The position numbers and the translations under genes are program-made. From the NCBI GenBank assembly GCA_035450685.1, contig DAOTNF010000012.1, positions 1-64,000 of the forward strand: DNA of 64,000 bases, in the 5' to 3' direction. This DNA comes from Syntrophosphaera sp035450685. Lineage in GTDB: Bacteria; Cloacimonadota; Cloacimonadia; Cloacimonadales; Cloacimonadaceae. Below the pieces are notes generated by a model, which had not been told where the DNA came from, made no database searches, and saw only the letters and a list, made by a program, of their open reading frames with translations. Shown here piece after piece: positions 1-8,407 of this stretch; the stretch's first letter is position 1; each line of letters starts with the position of its first letter.

Positions 1-2569
1 GGGTCTCGCCCGGGGCATCCCAATCAAGATGCACGTTGTTGCCAGTCACCGTCGCAGTGAGGTTCGTGGGAGGATCCATGTCTTCAGTAGCAGTTCCGGT
101 GATGTTCACGGTGTGCACAGCCTTGGCTCCCAGATTGTCGGTAATCGTCACTGTGGCAGTGTGAGTTCCGGCAGCAGTGGGGGCATAGTTGACCGTGAAG
201 CTGATGTTTTGACCGGCAGCAACGCTGGCCGGCAGGGTGGGCAGATTGGCCAGGGTCAGCATGGGATTGGTGGAAATCGTGATGCTATTGATACCAAGGG
301 TGCCTTCGCCAATGTTGCTGATGGTGAAATCCTGGCTGGCAGTCGCGCCAATGGCCAGGCTGCCGAAATCGTGGGATTCCGGAGTAATCGAGAATATGGG
401 GTTTGCCATCACTTGCTGCACCGTCACATTGTCAACCATCAGGTCGTTGTCGCCATTGCCGCTGACGGTGGATTCGCCGTAGAAAGCGAAATACTTCACA
501 CCTGTGAGGCCGGTGAGGGCGATGCTATAGTTTTGGCCAGAGGTGGGAATGGAGTTGAATACATCGTTTGAGCCCGTATTGTTCCATTCTCTCAGCACTG
601 TGGGGTTGTTCATGTTGGGGTTGTCTGCCACGATGACCAGGAATCTGTCGTCAGCCTGGGTGCCGGTGGGAGGGTTGTTGTTGTTCCAAGCCATCAGAGC
701 GGCGTCGAACTTGAGTTCATAATCTCCGGCGGGGATGTTGATGGGCGGCGTGACCAGCCAACCATAACGGGAGGTGCCGTAGATGTTTATCTTGGCAGCG
801 TTGTTGCCGGTTTCTCCGTTGAGCCAATCATCGCGGAACCACTGGGATGTGGTGCCGGTGGGAGTGGGGTAAAAGCCGCTGAGCTGGCTCCAGTTTAACA
901 CTGGCCAATCTGCTGAAACGGTGCCGAAATCGACAATCCAGGGGAAGGTGTTGACGACGGGATCGTCTCTGGTGGTGAAGCTGAACACTTCGCTGGCGGG
1001 AGCTTCGCCGGTGGCGTTGTAAGCAACCACTTTCCAGTAGTAGGTGGTGGAGTAGTTCAGAGGGGCAGTGGCGGTGTAAGTATTGACAGGCACGTCAGCC
1101 AGCAGGGTGGTGGGGTTGGCGTTGGTGTCGCAATAGAGCCTGAATCCTGTGGGAATTCCACCGGGGCCTGCGTTCCAGGTGAAGGTGGGCCATGCGCTGA
1201 CATCGGTAGCCAGATTGGCAGGAGCGGTTAGGACGGCTGCCCCGGGAGCCAGTGCTGCCATTTCGGGCCCAAATATGTGATCCAGATAGAATGAGGTGCT
1301 GGATGTGGACGAGGAATACACGTTGAAGCCCAGGAAGTAGTTTCCGGGGGTAACGCTGCTGAGGTCAACCACATAGTTGTTCCAATTGCTGTTTTCCGGA
1401 AAAGCAATCTCAGCTCCGACAGGCAGCCAGTCTGTGCCATTTTGCGAATACTTGATCTGGATGCGGCCAATGCCGGAGGTGGCAGAGGAGCGGGCCCAGA
1501 AGTCGAGGTTGGAGTTGGCGTCGATGCTCAGCATGGGAGTGTAGAGTATGCTGCCCGCGCTCCCGATATATTCGTAAGCGGTTGCGCTTCCATGGAAGGG
1601 AGATGTGGTGCTACGCGTAAAGGCGTCGTCCACATTGGTCCAGCCCATGGGAGGAAAACTTGTGGCTTCGAAGCTTTCCGCGATTTGGTTGGCAGACGGG
1701 GTCTTGAAGCTCCACACGGGGCAGTCAACTGCCGGACCGATATTGTTCACGGGCACGATCTGCCAGTAATAAGTGGTATTAGGCTCCAAAACGGGGGTGT
1801 ATGTTGTTCCCGGCTGGTTTTGGATAAAAGGCGGAGTGGCGCTGGTGCCGAAATGGACGTCATAGGAGCTCGGCATACCGCCTCCGCTCTGCCAGGAGAG
1901 GGTGCCGTCCGTAAAGGTCCAGCCGTCCAGGGTGGGATAGATGGCCACAGCCGGGCTGGGCGGCGTGGTCTGCGGGGTCACCAACTGAAGATTGGGACGG
2001 CTGTAATAGCGTGTGCCGGTGGCATCGGCGGGGAAACTGTTATCCTGGTATTTGTAAACCGCACAGTAATCCGGATTGGTGGTTGTAAATCTGAAATTGG
2101 GATAACCGGAGCCCCAAGTCCCATCCCAGTTTCTCCACATGATCTCGATATTGTCGGTGCCATTCCAGGCAAAAGGCGTGGAAAACATCACATGGTGCCA
2201 GCCGCCGCCGTTCCAGGTCAGATCGCCCTGAAAGACCAGGGTGAAGAGGGTGCTGTCCGGCAGCGTGTTGTCACCAGTATCATAGACGCTGGCGGTGGTG
2301 TGCCTGAGGTACACCATCTGATTGGTGGTTACATAGTTGTTCGGAGTATTTCCGACATCGAAACCGATGGCGATCAGGTTGCCGCCACCCGTAAGCCCGG
2401 CAGCGTTGATTTCCGCTGCTGTGTAGATGGACTTCGACCAGCCATAATCATATAGCCCATAGAAGGGTACGTAGCTTTGCGTGCCGGTACCGTCACCTAT
2501 GGTGAAGGTATCAGCCACGGCAAAACTGACTATGGCCAGAAGCAGACATAAAAGCAATGTCCGTTTCAT
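1..2569 (-). CDS. Large secreted multidomain surface protein (3' end beyond window)
   Basis: The frame is open from an ATG at 2569 to the window edge, giving 856 codons without a stop. It begins with a signal peptide (MKRTLLLCLLLAIVSFAVA). Next come an N-terminal domain of about 180 residues, a fibronectin-III-like stretch (about 205-290), a choice-of-anchor-J/MAM-like domain (about 295-440, with a 'FPPMGW' entry), another FN3 domain, a second jelly-roll-like region (about 540-690), an Ig-like 'choice-of-anchor D' domain (about 705-835, 'HDFGSLAIGATA') and the start of a further FN3 domain. AAGGAG precedes the ATG, and a good promoter lies upstream at 2670-2699. Proteins of this kind in FCB bacteria are exported and usually end in a sorting domain, but that end is outside the window. 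The ligand or function is unknown. It is probably an adhesin or surface-layer protein. Confidence 0.85.
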   Translation of the reverse strand, partial: MKRTLLLCLLLAIVSFAVADTFTIGDGTGTQSYVPFYGLYDYGWSKSIYTAAEINAAGLTGGGNLIAIGFDVGNTPNNYVTTNQMVYLRHTTASVYDTGDNTLPDSTLFTLVFQGDLTWNGGGWHHVMFSTPFAWNGTDNIEIMWRNWDGTWGSGYPNFRFTTTNPDYCAVYKYQDNSFPADATGTRYYSRPNLQLVTPQTTPPSPAVAIYPTLDGWTFTDGTLSWQSGGGMPSSYDVHFGTSATPPFIQNQPGTTYTPVLEPNTTYYWQIVPVNNIGPAVDCPVWSFKTPSANQIAESFEATSFPPMGWTNVDDAFTRSTTSPFHGSATAYEYIGSAGSILYTPMLSIDANSNLDFWARSSATSGIGRIQIKYSQNGTDWLPVGAEIAFPENSNWNNYVVDLSSVTPGNYFLGFNVYSSSTSSTSFYLDHIFGPEMAALAPGAAVLTAPANLATDVSAWPTFTWNAGPGGIPTGFRLYCDTNANPTTLLADVPVNTYTATAPLNYSTTYYWKVVAYNATGEAPASEVFSFTTRDDPVVNTFPWIVDFGTVSADWPVLNWSQLSGFYPTPTGTTSQWFRDDWLNGETGNNAAKINIYGTSRYGWLVTPPINIPAGDYELKFDAALMAWNNNNPPTGTQADDRFLVIVADNPNMNNPTVLREWNNTGSNDVFNSIPTSGQNYSIALTGLTGVKYFAFYGESTVSGNGDNDLMVDNVTVQQVMANPIFSITPESHDFGSLAIGATASQDFTISNIGEGTLGINSITISTNPMLTLANLPTLPASVAAGQNISFTVNYAPTAAGTHTATVTITDNLGAKAVHTVNITGTATEDMDPPTNLTATVTGNNVHLDWDAPGET

Positions 2570-2669
2570 ACATTTTTCTCCTTATATAGTTTTTTGAAGC
2601 AGTAACTTCGGTGCTGACGCAGCCTCCTTGATCATTCGGATCATGTGAGAGGCGAGATTATAAACAAAC

Positions 2670-2699
2670 ATCATAAATGCTTGCTAATAAATATGTCAA
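2670..2699 (-). promoter_or_regulatory. Sigma-70-type promoter for the secreted protein at 1..2569
   Basis: On the minus strand TTGACA (2694-2699) is separated by 18 nt from TATGAT (2670-2675). This predicts a transcript start near 2663 and a leader of about 95 nt before the ATG at 2569. The surrounding DNA is A+T-rich compared with the coding regions. Confidence 0.6.
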
Positions 2700-2716
2700 G
2701 ATATTTCTAAACCAGA

Positions 2717-2791
2717 TGCCCCACTTAACGTTATAATGACTCGTGCAGCGCCCTTTAAAGCATAATCCGGAGTTACCGGAGGAGTGGGGCA
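2717..2791. repeat. Inverted repeat with nested hairpin
   Basis: TGCCCCACT (2717-2725) pairs perfectly with AGTGGGGCA (2783-2791). The 57-nt interval contains a second small hairpin, TCCGG-AGTTA-CCGGA (2766-2780). It lies downstream of folC and just upstream of the promoter of the next gene, so it could end folC transcription. No T-run follows on either strand, so this role is uncertain. Confidence 0.4.
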
Positions 2792-2844
2792 GCCTTGAAT
2801 TTGTCTCTCTCCAGCCAACAGGGGAAGCCACAAGCATACGCCTG

Positions 2845-4137
2845 TCAGAAACTGTTTGCCTCATCCTCTCTGCACGCCGCCAGCACCTCGCCCACGGTGA
2901 AAAGCGATCCTCCGCAAACCAGGGCTTCTCCGCGTGATAGCTCACGCAACGCCAGACGGTAGGCCTGTTCCACAGATTCAGCCCCGCTGTGCGGAACACC
3001 GTGCTTTTCCACCTCAGATGCCTGCTCTTCCAGAGTGGCAGCCCGTTCGGAACCATTCTGCGCCAGATAGATCCTTTCCGCTTTGCTGCAGACCAGGCGG
3101 ATCATTTCACTGTAATCTTTATCTGCAAGGATGGAAAGCAGGAACTTCACCTTTTTGCCCGGCCAGAGTTTGTCCAGCGTGAGCAGCAGGGCTTGCACTC
3201 CCTGAACGTTGTGGGCGCCATCCAGGATCACGGGCGGATCGGCGCTCAAGACCTGCATTCTGCCCCGCCAGTTGACACTTGCGAGAGCATTCCGCAAGCT
3301 GTCTTCCGAGACCTCGATGCCCCTCTTTCCGGCATAGATGATGAAGGCGGTGAGGGCGATGGAGAGGTTGCCCGCCTGATGCTCGCCCAGCAGGTTGGCG
3401 TGCAATTGATCCAGCTTCCAGTCCCCAAAGCGGTAGTCAAAGACCAGCCCATCCAGGCTTTCGTGCAGGTTTTCAGCGGTGAAGTCCTTACCCATCCGAT
3501 AAAGCGGTGCCTGCATCTCTCTGGCTTTGGCGCAAATCAATTCAGCGGACCCACCCTGGATGCCGCCCATGATCAATGGCACAAAAGGCTTGATGATGCC
3601 GGCTTTTTCCGCCGCGATCAGTTCCACGGTTCCACCCAGGGTCTTCACGTGGTCCAGCCCGATGGAGGTGATGGCGCTAATGTCCGGTTTGAACAGATTG
3701 GTGGCGTCCAGCCTGCCCCCCAGGCCCACCTCGATCACCGCGCTGTGCACCCCTTCCTCCCGGAAAAGCTGGAAGGCGATGGCGGTGGTGATCTCAAAGA
3801 ACGAGGCGTCCCACTTTTCAAACAACTCCTCGAAGCGCTGGAACAGTTCCAGGATGCGGCTGAATGGCGGTTCCTGTCCCCGCACGCGGAAGCGTTCGGT
3901 GTAGTCGATCAGATGCGGCGAGGTGTTCAGCCCGGCGCTGAGCCCGTGGGCCAGGCAGAGAGCCTCCAGTGTGGCGCAGACGCTGCCTTTGCCGTTGGTT
4001 CCTGCCACATGGAAGCCGCGCAGGGTGTTTTGGGGATTACCCATCTCCCGCAGCAGGTTTTCCATGCGGTTCAGTTCCAGTTTCACATTGCCGGAGTATC
4101 TGCTGTAGATGTGAGCCAAAAACTCTTGATATTGCAT
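2845..4137 (-). CDS. folC: Bifunctional folylpolyglutamate synthase/dihydrofolate synthase
   Basis: This cytosolic Mur-ligase-family enzyme adds glutamate to dihydropteroate or tetrahydrofolate using ATP. The 430-residue protein has the ATP-binding P-loop GTNGKGSV (residues 46-53), the 'VGLGGRLDATN' motif and the C-terminal-domain 'ILDGAHN' motif. Length is normal for the family. I start it at the ATG at 4137, preceded by AGAGG with 7-nt spacing. An in-frame ATG at 4164 would add nine residues but has a poor ribosome site. It is the last gene of the minus-strand run from 5989. Whether it has both activities or only one cannot be told from sequence. Confidence 0.93.
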   Translation of the reverse strand: MQYQEFLAHIYSRYSGNVKLELNRMENLLREMGNPQNTLRGFHVAGTNGKGSVCATLEALCLAHGLSAGLNTSPHLIDYTERFRVRGQEPPFSRILELFQRFEELFEKWDASFFEITTAIAFQLFREEGVHSAVIEVGLGGRLDATNLFKPDISAITSIGLDHVKTLGGTVELIAAEKAGIIKPFVPLIMGGIQGGSAELICAKAREMQAPLYRMGKDFTAENLHESLDGLVFDYRFGDWKLDQLHANLLGEHQAGNLSIALTAFIIYAGKRGIEVSEDSLRNALASVNWRGRMQVLSADPPVILDGAHNVQGVQALLLTLDKLWPGKKVKFLLSILADKDYSEMIRLVCSKAERIYLAQNGSERAATLEEQASEVEKHGVPHSGAESVEQAYRLALRELSRGEALVCGGSLFTVGEVLAACREDEANSF

Positions 4138-4163
4138 GCTTTGACCTCTGGGCAGCGCATACA

Positions 4164-4239
4164 TTTAACCCCGCGGGACCCTTGGCTGGGCGTATCCGGC
4201 ACGCACCGGAGCGCCTCCAAGAAAGCCGGCGGGGTTAAA
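4164..4239. repeat. Long-armed inverted repeat between folC and the pilin-like gene
   Basis: TTTAACCCCGC (4164-4174) and GCGGGGTTAAA (4229-4239) are perfect 11-nt complements separated by 54 nt. The interval itself contains short CCGG-rich complementary stretches. It occupies most of the gap between the two minus-strand genes. It may be an attenuator or a weak terminator; no T-run is present. Confidence 0.4.
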
Positions 4240-4260
4240 GGCTGTCAGATTAAGGTGCTA

Positions 4261-4917
4261 TTATTCTTCAGTAATGATCTTCAGGTCTTCATTATCCGGA
4301 AAGATCATCCGCTTCAGATACTTCATGTCGGCAGAGCGCTTGGCATAGCACTCCGGATCGGTCTTCCAGATTTCGATGTACTTCATCACCGCGTCATTTT
4401 TGGCTCTGCCATTGGACTTGGTCTGCTGGTCTATATAATTCAGGTCGTCGATCATATAGTTTTGCAGCTTGGTGGTGCTCATGTTGTCGTAAAAGCTCTT
4501 GTCCAGGAAGTGTTTGGGAAACTTGCCCAGGTTGGGGCAAAAGATCAGGATGCCGCTGTTGTTCTTCATTTCGCTGCCAAGCATTTCCTCGCTGTATTTG
4601 GCGAAAATGATGTAGTTTTCCTTGCCGCCCTGGGATTCCGGACAATAAGCCGGAGAGGACAGGTAGTAGTTCTTGGGGTCGTCTTTTTTCCTGGTGGTGA
4701 GCAGGACTTGCGGATCGCCGTAATAATCCTGGTGAAAATCGTTCAGATAGTCGGAGGTTGCCACCCAGATGTTCTTCATGTTGGTGGTGCAATCGTCGGT
4801 ATTCTTCTGCGGATCGAGGTTATATTTGCTGGGCAGGATCAGCACCAGCGCGATGGCGATGAAGAGGATCGCGCTGATCACCCAGAAAAGAATGTTTCCA
4901 CGCTGATTACGTAGCAT
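4261..4917 (-). CDS. Membrane-anchored pilin/pseudopilin-like protein of unknown function
   Basis: The protein has 218 residues. A short basic N-terminus (MLRNQRGN) leads straight into one hydrophobic helix (about residues 9-30), followed by a soluble domain. The layout, and the 'TTNMKNIWVATSDYLNDF' and 'YCPE' stretches, resemble type IV pilins and type II secretion pseudopilins, where a CxxNxK-like region follows the membrane helix. The expected glutamate at +5 of a processed pilin is not evident, and there is no clear prepilin cleavage site. It lies between a lytic transglycosylase and folC. Alternatively it is an unrelated inner-membrane protein. Function unassigned. Confidence 0.7.
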   Translation of the reverse strand: MLRNQRGNILFWVISAILFIAIALVLILPSKYNLDPQKNTDDCTTNMKNIWVATSDYLNDFHQDYYGDPQVLLTTRKKDDPKNYYLSSPAYCPESQGGKENYIIFAKYSEEMLGSEMKNNSGILIFCPNLGKFPKHFLDKSFYDNMSTTKLQNYMIDDLNYIDQQTKSNGRAKNDAVMKYIEIWKTDPECYAKRSADMKYLKRMIFPDNEDLKIITEE

Positions 4918-4971
4918 GATTCACTCCCTAAAGTTTTAAGTTTTCTAAGCTTTTAACTATCCCTATTTCCG

Positions 4972-5493
4972 TCAAGGCTTTTTTGCCGGAGGCAGGATTT
5001 TATTGATAAAGTGCCAGGTTTCGGGGACGTCCCGGAAACGCTCACGGTAGTCTGCTTCCCGGTCTGGATTCGTTCCCGCCATGCGTCTGGTGACGTTGGT
5101 TTCGCCCCAGTTATAAGCTGCCAGAACCAGGCTCCAGTTGCCGTTGAACTGCCCCTGCAGATACTTGATGTAGCGGGCGGCGAGGCGCAGGTTGTAAAAG
5201 GGCACAAACAGCATGCCCCGCCTGTGTTTCACATGGATGTAATGGGCGGTGGACTCCTGAATCTGCCCCAGGCCGATGGCGCTGGAGGGCGACACCGCCA
5301 GGCTGCGGAAATTGCTCTCCGTGCGGATCAGGCGGTAAAAGACCAGGGGATCCAATCCATACCAGACAGCCGTCCCCACGGTCATCAGGCGGATGGAGAC
5401 CGGATTGTAGATCAGGATCAGAAAAAGTAAAAGCAGAACCGGGATTGCCACCAGGACGCGCCTGGTTCTGCTTTTCTTAAGACGTTTGGGCAT
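4972..5493 (-). CDS. Lytic transglycosylase, SLT domain
   Basis: This murein hydrolase cleaves the MurNAc-GlcNAc bond of peptidoglycan. After a basic N-terminus and a membrane segment (about residues 12-30) comes a compact SLT domain. Its catalytic glutamate is in 'RTESNFR', followed by 'SPSSAIGLGQIQ' and the substrate-groove motif 'AAYNWGET'. At 173 residues it is among the minimal single-domain Slt/MltE-like enzymes. The ATG at 5493 follows the stop of the ferritin-like gene by 10 nt, suggesting co-transcription and coupled translation. The envelope location fits the N-terminal anchor. Confidence 0.85.
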   Translation of the reverse strand: MPKRLKKSRTRRVLVAIPVLLLLFLILIYNPVSIRLMTVGTAVWYGLDPLVFYRLIRTESNFRSLAVSPSSAIGLGQIQESTAHYIHVKHRRGMLFVPFYNLRLAARYIKYLQGQFNGNWSLVLAAYNWGETNVTRRMAGTNPDREADYRERFRDVPETWHFINKILPPAKKP

Positions 5494-5503
5494 CAGCCGG
5501 GGT

Positions 5504-5989
5504 TCAGGACAGCTTTTTCTTGAAATCGTTCAGCTTGAGGACATGCGACACTTCCTCGTTAATGATGCGGCGCAGGGCGGTCTTGGCCTTGTCATTGCTG
5601 ATTCCGTCGCTGATGGCATGGAAGTAGAGCAGGGTGTCTTTTTCAAAGGTGATGGCGTTATCGATCACGCCCATCAGGTCTTTGGCTTCCGCCGCTTTGC
5701 GGATTGCGGAATCCTCACTGTTGAAGATGCGGCTTTCCACGATGGTCTTCAGGTAAGCTGCCACCATGTCCCAATCGGTGGAGAGTTCCAGGATCATGTT
5801 GTCGATCTCGTCGCGCAGGCGCAAAAAGGTCTTTTCGTGGTCCAGTTCGGCATCCCGCAGCCAGATGATGAAGTTCCGGCTGTCGTCATCCAGGTCTTTG
5901 CGTTGGGCGGCTTCATTGTAAAAGGCATAGCCGTTGCGTTCAATCTGCACGGCCATTTCGATAATTTCGTTAACCGAATATGCGGCCAT
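5504..5989 (-). CDS. Ferritin-like/rubrerythrin-family di-iron protein
   Basis: A 161-residue all-helical protein with the carboxylate-bridged di-iron signature: E17 in the first helix, ExxH at E48-H51, further acidic residues, and a last ExxH in 'NEEVSH'. The C-terminal rubredoxin domain of classical rubrerythrin is absent, so this is the short erythrin type. Such proteins typically reduce peroxide or store iron in anaerobes. It has its own promoter (6027-6056), and GGAGGAAT precedes the ATG. It heads a minus-strand run with the transglycosylase. Confidence 0.82.
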   Translation of the reverse strand: MAAYSVNEIIEMAVQIERNGYAFYNEAAQRKDLDDDSRNFIIWLRDAELDHEKTFLRLRDEIDNMILELSTDWDMVAAYLKTIVESRIFNSEDSAIRKAAEAKDLMGVIDNAITFEKDTLLYFHAISDGISNDKAKTALRRIINEEVSHVLKLNDFKKKLS

Positions 5990-6026
5990 TATTCCTCCAG
6001 GGAGATTAATTTACTGTTTTGCCAAG

Positions 6027-6056
6027 ATAATATCCGCTCCAAACCCATTTTGTCAA
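6027..6056 (-). promoter_or_regulatory. Sigma-70-type promoter for the ferritin-like gene
   Basis: On the minus strand TTGACA (6051-6056), an 18-nt spacer and TATTAT (6027-6032) are followed about 30 nt later by GGAGGAATA and the ATG at 5989. This is one of the clearest promoters in the window. Confidence 0.65.
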
Positions 6057-6170
6057 GGGGAAAGTGCCAAACTTTTCCGGAGCGGGGAATATCCTATGAT
6101 CCGTTTCATGCGAAGAATCTCCAACGTGCTGAACAACACTGAGTTGAATCAACTTGGTGTAATTTAAGGG

Positions 6171-6253
6171 CTGCCGAAGCCTGTTCGACAGAGGCAATGG
6201 AGTTGCCTGTTTGGAAGAGACCTCCGGTCTCTGTGGCAAACGGAATATGCCAC
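6171..6253 (+). repeat. Four-hairpin element A, copy 1
   Basis: Four adjacent stem-loops: CTGCCGAA/TTCGACAG (6171-6191), GGCAAT/GTTGCC (6193-6207), AGAGACC/GGTCTCT (6215-6231) and GTGGCAAA/TATGCCAC (6233-6253). The stems of hairpins 1 and 4 each carry a mismatch and hairpin 2 carries a G-T wobble, so this copy is degenerate relative to copy 2 immediately downstream. Confidence 0.8.
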
Positions 6254-6331
6254 CCCAGGGCACTGGATCACGTGTCACGCGGTTCACGCAGATATACGCG
6301 GATAAAAAGCGCAGATTGCCGCGGTATTGGG

Positions 6332-6414
6332 CTGCCGAAGTCTGTTCGGCAGAGACAACGGAGTTGCCTGTTTGGAAGAGACCTCCGGTCTCTGTGGCAA
6401 ACGGACTTTGCCAC
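6332..6414 (+). repeat. Four-hairpin element A, copy 2
   Basis: An almost perfect copy. CTGCCGAA-gtctg-TTCGGCAG (6332-6352) is followed by CAAC-gga-GTTG, by AGAGACC-tcc-GGTCTCT (6377-6393) and by GTGGCAAA-cggac-TTTGCCAC (6394-6414). The last two hairpins abut with no spacer. Confidence 0.85.
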
Positions 6415-6604
6415 CCCAGGGCACTGGATCCCTGGTCAAGCGGAGCTTGCCCGGGATGACACAGTATATAGCCTTGTAGAGCTTGTTTCAGGGAACCTTT
6501 CCACCATTCCACCTTTCCACCATTCCACCTTCAAAGACCGCGTTCTATTTCTTTTCACCACTCCACCACGACATCACGACACCACGAAGTCCTGTCTGGA
6601 TACC

Positions 6605-6717
6605 GCCCTCCTTTGCTGCTACTGGATTTGATGCCATCATCCTTAGGTATGTGGTTGCGAAGTTAAGGATGACCCCAGGTAAACCCCAGGAAATCTACAG
6701 GATGTAAAGGGGAGCGA
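6605..6717 (+). repeat. D/E-family intergenic element, E form, copy 1
   Basis: It starts at a 'gccctcctttgctgctactg' edge and ends at 'GATGTAAAGGGGAGCG'. The centre is CATCCTTA...TTAAGGATG around a 'ggtatgtggttgcgaag' interval, followed by 'accccaggtaaaccccagg'. Close copies in the opposite orientation lie at 43453-43570 and 57187-57305. Confidence 0.85.
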
Positions 6718-6735
6718 AAGCTCAGCGGAGGAGGC

Positions 6736-8172
6736 TCAATCCCAGCCTTCCGCCTCCGGAACGGAAAACTGCAGCGAGGCCTGGCGGATCATGGCATCCA
6801 GGATCAGGTCGCCGGTTTCATACACATCAAAGGGTTTGAAGCCCAGATACTTGTCCCACTGCCCCGCCACATAGTCGTGCGAGACAACGCGGTAGATGGC
6901 CTCGGGATCGACACGTTTGCCGTCCAGTTTGGTGCGTTCGCAGATGTCGTGGGGTTTGCCGATTGCGTGTTGGGCATTCAGTTCGTCAAAGATGAGCAAG
7001 TCCCTGCCATAGCAGGAGAAGACCACCACGTTGTTGTTGAAGGGCAGCATCTCGGTGAGGTCGCCCAGGGTGAGGGGGCCGGCGGGGATGGCCTTGCGGA
7101 TGCCGCCGTTGTTGATGATGGCCAGATCGGGGTTGTAGATGGCGCGATACTCCATCCTGAGCGAATTTGCCACCCAGCGGGAGACGGGGGTGGATTCATA
7201 CTTATTCGGCACCCAGTCCACCGGGATATAGCCGATCAGGCGCGACATCTGCTCCTCAATCGCCAGTACTTTCTGCTGGATATAATCCGCCAGAGGGGTG
7301 GAAAACTTGTTGGTGGTGGAACTTAGGGGTTGCAGCCGGTTGGAAAGCGACGCCACCCGGTCGGCCACTATGTCCAGATCGGCAACGCCCAGCCAGTTGA
7401 GATGCGAACCGCTGTAGAGCAGATATTTACCGTTGACCAGAGGGGGCTGCCTGGCCCAGATGTGGTCGTGGCCTCCGATAATGAGGTCAACCCGGTCGTC
7501 CAGTTGAGTCGCCAGCAAGCTGTCAGCCTCAAATCCCTGGTGGGTCAGGACCACGATGAGGTCGGTCTTCAGATCCACTTCATCCAGATGCAGGTTGATG
7601 GCGTCGGCGGGGGGCAGAATGCGGACGCTGCGCACGTTTTCCGCCTTCACTTTCTCCGGCAGCAGTTCCAGGGTGATGCCAAAGATGCCAACCCGCAAGC
7701 CGCCGCGCTCGATGATGGTCCAGGGGGTGCCGCTGACGCTCTTGCCAGTGCTTTTGTCCAGCAGGTTGGTGCACACGAAGGGATAGTTGGCGAGGCGGGC
7801 GAGGTCGCGGGTGTTGCCGTAGCTGAAATCGAACTCGTGGTTGCCATAGACGCTGGCGTCGAGCCCCAGGCGGTTGAACACCTGCAGCACGGCGCCGCCG
7901 TGGACTCCATCCTCCACCAGGCTGGCAAAGATAGTGCCGGTCTGCTGGTCGCCGCTGTCCAGATAGAGGCTGGGCATGTCGCTTTGGGAGCGCAGGCGGT
8001 TAAGATGCTCTTCCAGAATAAGGTAGCCGCCCTGCCAGAGGCTGTCCGGCTTCACCTCCTTGGCGCTGTAAACCCCGTGGGTGTCCCCGGTGTAAAAGAT
8101 CCTGAGCGGCGCCGCGGCAAGGCTGGCGCAGGCAATCAGGGAAAGCAGCAGGCAGAATGTTCTGAACTTCAT
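6736..8172 (-). CDS. Secreted 5'-nucleotidase/UshA-family metallophosphoesterase
   Basis: A predicted periplasmic enzyme hydrolysing nucleotides or related phosphoesters. Starting at the ATG at 8172 (AAGGA, 7-nt spacing) gives 478 residues with a clean signal peptide (MKFRTFCLLLSLIACASLAAA). A GTG at 8190 would add six residues that spoil it. The calcineurin-like domain shows the metal ligands 'GDTHG', 'DSGDQ', 'YGNHEFDF', 'LTHQG' and 'GGHDH'. The C-terminal nucleotidase domain shows 'INNGGIRKAIPAG' and 'LPFNNN'. Substrate choice (nucleotide, UDP-sugar or cyclic phosphodiester) cannot be read from sequence. It is transcribed alone, with a moderate promoter upstream. Confidence 0.9.
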   Translation of the reverse strand: MKFRTFCLLLSLIACASLAAAPLRIFYTGDTHGVYSAKEVKPDSLWQGGYLILEEHLNRLRSQSDMPSLYLDSGDQQTGTIFASLVEDGVHGGAVLQVFNRLGLDASVYGNHEFDFSYGNTRDLARLANYPFVCTNLLDKSTGKSVSGTPWTIIERGGLRVGIFGITLELLPEKVKAENVRSVRILPPADAINLHLDEVDLKTDLIVVLTHQGFEADSLLATQLDDRVDLIIGGHDHIWARQPPLVNGKYLLYSGSHLNWLGVADLDIVADRVASLSNRLQPLSSTTNKFSTPLADYIQQKVLAIEEQMSRLIGYIPVDWVPNKYESTPVSRWVANSLRMEYRAIYNPDLAIINNGGIRKAIPAGPLTLGDLTEMLPFNNNVVVFSCYGRDLLIFDELNAQHAIGKPHDICERTKLDGKRVDPEAIYRVVSHDYVAGQWDKYLGFKPFDVYETGDLILDAMIRQASLQFSVPEAEGWD

Positions 8173-8222
8173 CTCGATATCCTTGGGCACTTAGTTGGTG
8201 CGGGTTGTGCAAGCCCAAACGA

Positions 8223-8251
8223 AATGTGGCGGAGACTGGCTCTGCTGTCAA
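8223..8251 (-). promoter_or_regulatory. Candidate promoter for the 5'-nucleotidase gene
   Basis: On the minus strand a perfect TTGACA (8246-8251) is followed after 17 nt by CACATT (8223-8228), a weak -10 box. The distance to the ATG at 8172 is about 50 nt. Confidence 0.4.
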
Positions 8252-8407
8252 GAATAATCTCAATCCGTGAACCGCTTGAGCCGGGATCCAGTCTTTTTAG
8301 GAAAACCGGTTATGATAACGCAAGTGAAATTCCCCACGGGGAGCAAAGCGGGTCTGCCATGATCGTTGGGAAAAAACGAAAATTGGAAGCAAAAGTGCAA
8401 TAAATGG

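Larger units (their letters stand above)
6163..6721 (+). repeat. Composite intergenic repeat island 1 (modules A-F-A-B-C-E)
   Basis: This island fills most of the 746-bp gap between the ferritin-like gene and the 5'-nucleotidase. In order it holds: four-hairpin module A (6171-6253); module F, a 'cgcagatatacgcggataaa' stretch (about 6270-6326); a second A (6332-6414); palindromic module B ending in CCCGGGATGACAC (6423-6462); purine/pyrimidine-skewed module C with repeated 'ttccaccatt' (6492-6600); and element E (6605-6717). The same modules recur in three other islands. Open frames inside it have no family resemblance and are not genes. Confidence 0.85.

Noticed and set aside
29..2455. Long plus-strand open frames at 29..571 and 1442..2455
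   Set aside because: They are antisense to the continuous 856-codon secreted-protein frame that has a signal peptide and recognisable domains.
2989..4914. 641-codon plus-strand frame across folC
   Set aside because: Antisense to folC and the pilin-like gene; low-complexity composition and no family resemblance. Long shadows are expected in G+C-rich DNA.
6197..6707. Open frames in island 1 (and similar ones near 23338-23976, 34954-35457, 57237-57789)
   Set aside because: They lie within repeat modules, have no ribosome site, and encode the same repeat-derived peptides (for example 'CSAEATELPV') in different frames.
6163..6721. CRISPR array
   Set aside because: Repeats are long, differ in type, and lack regular spacing or unique spacers of constant size; no cas gene is present.
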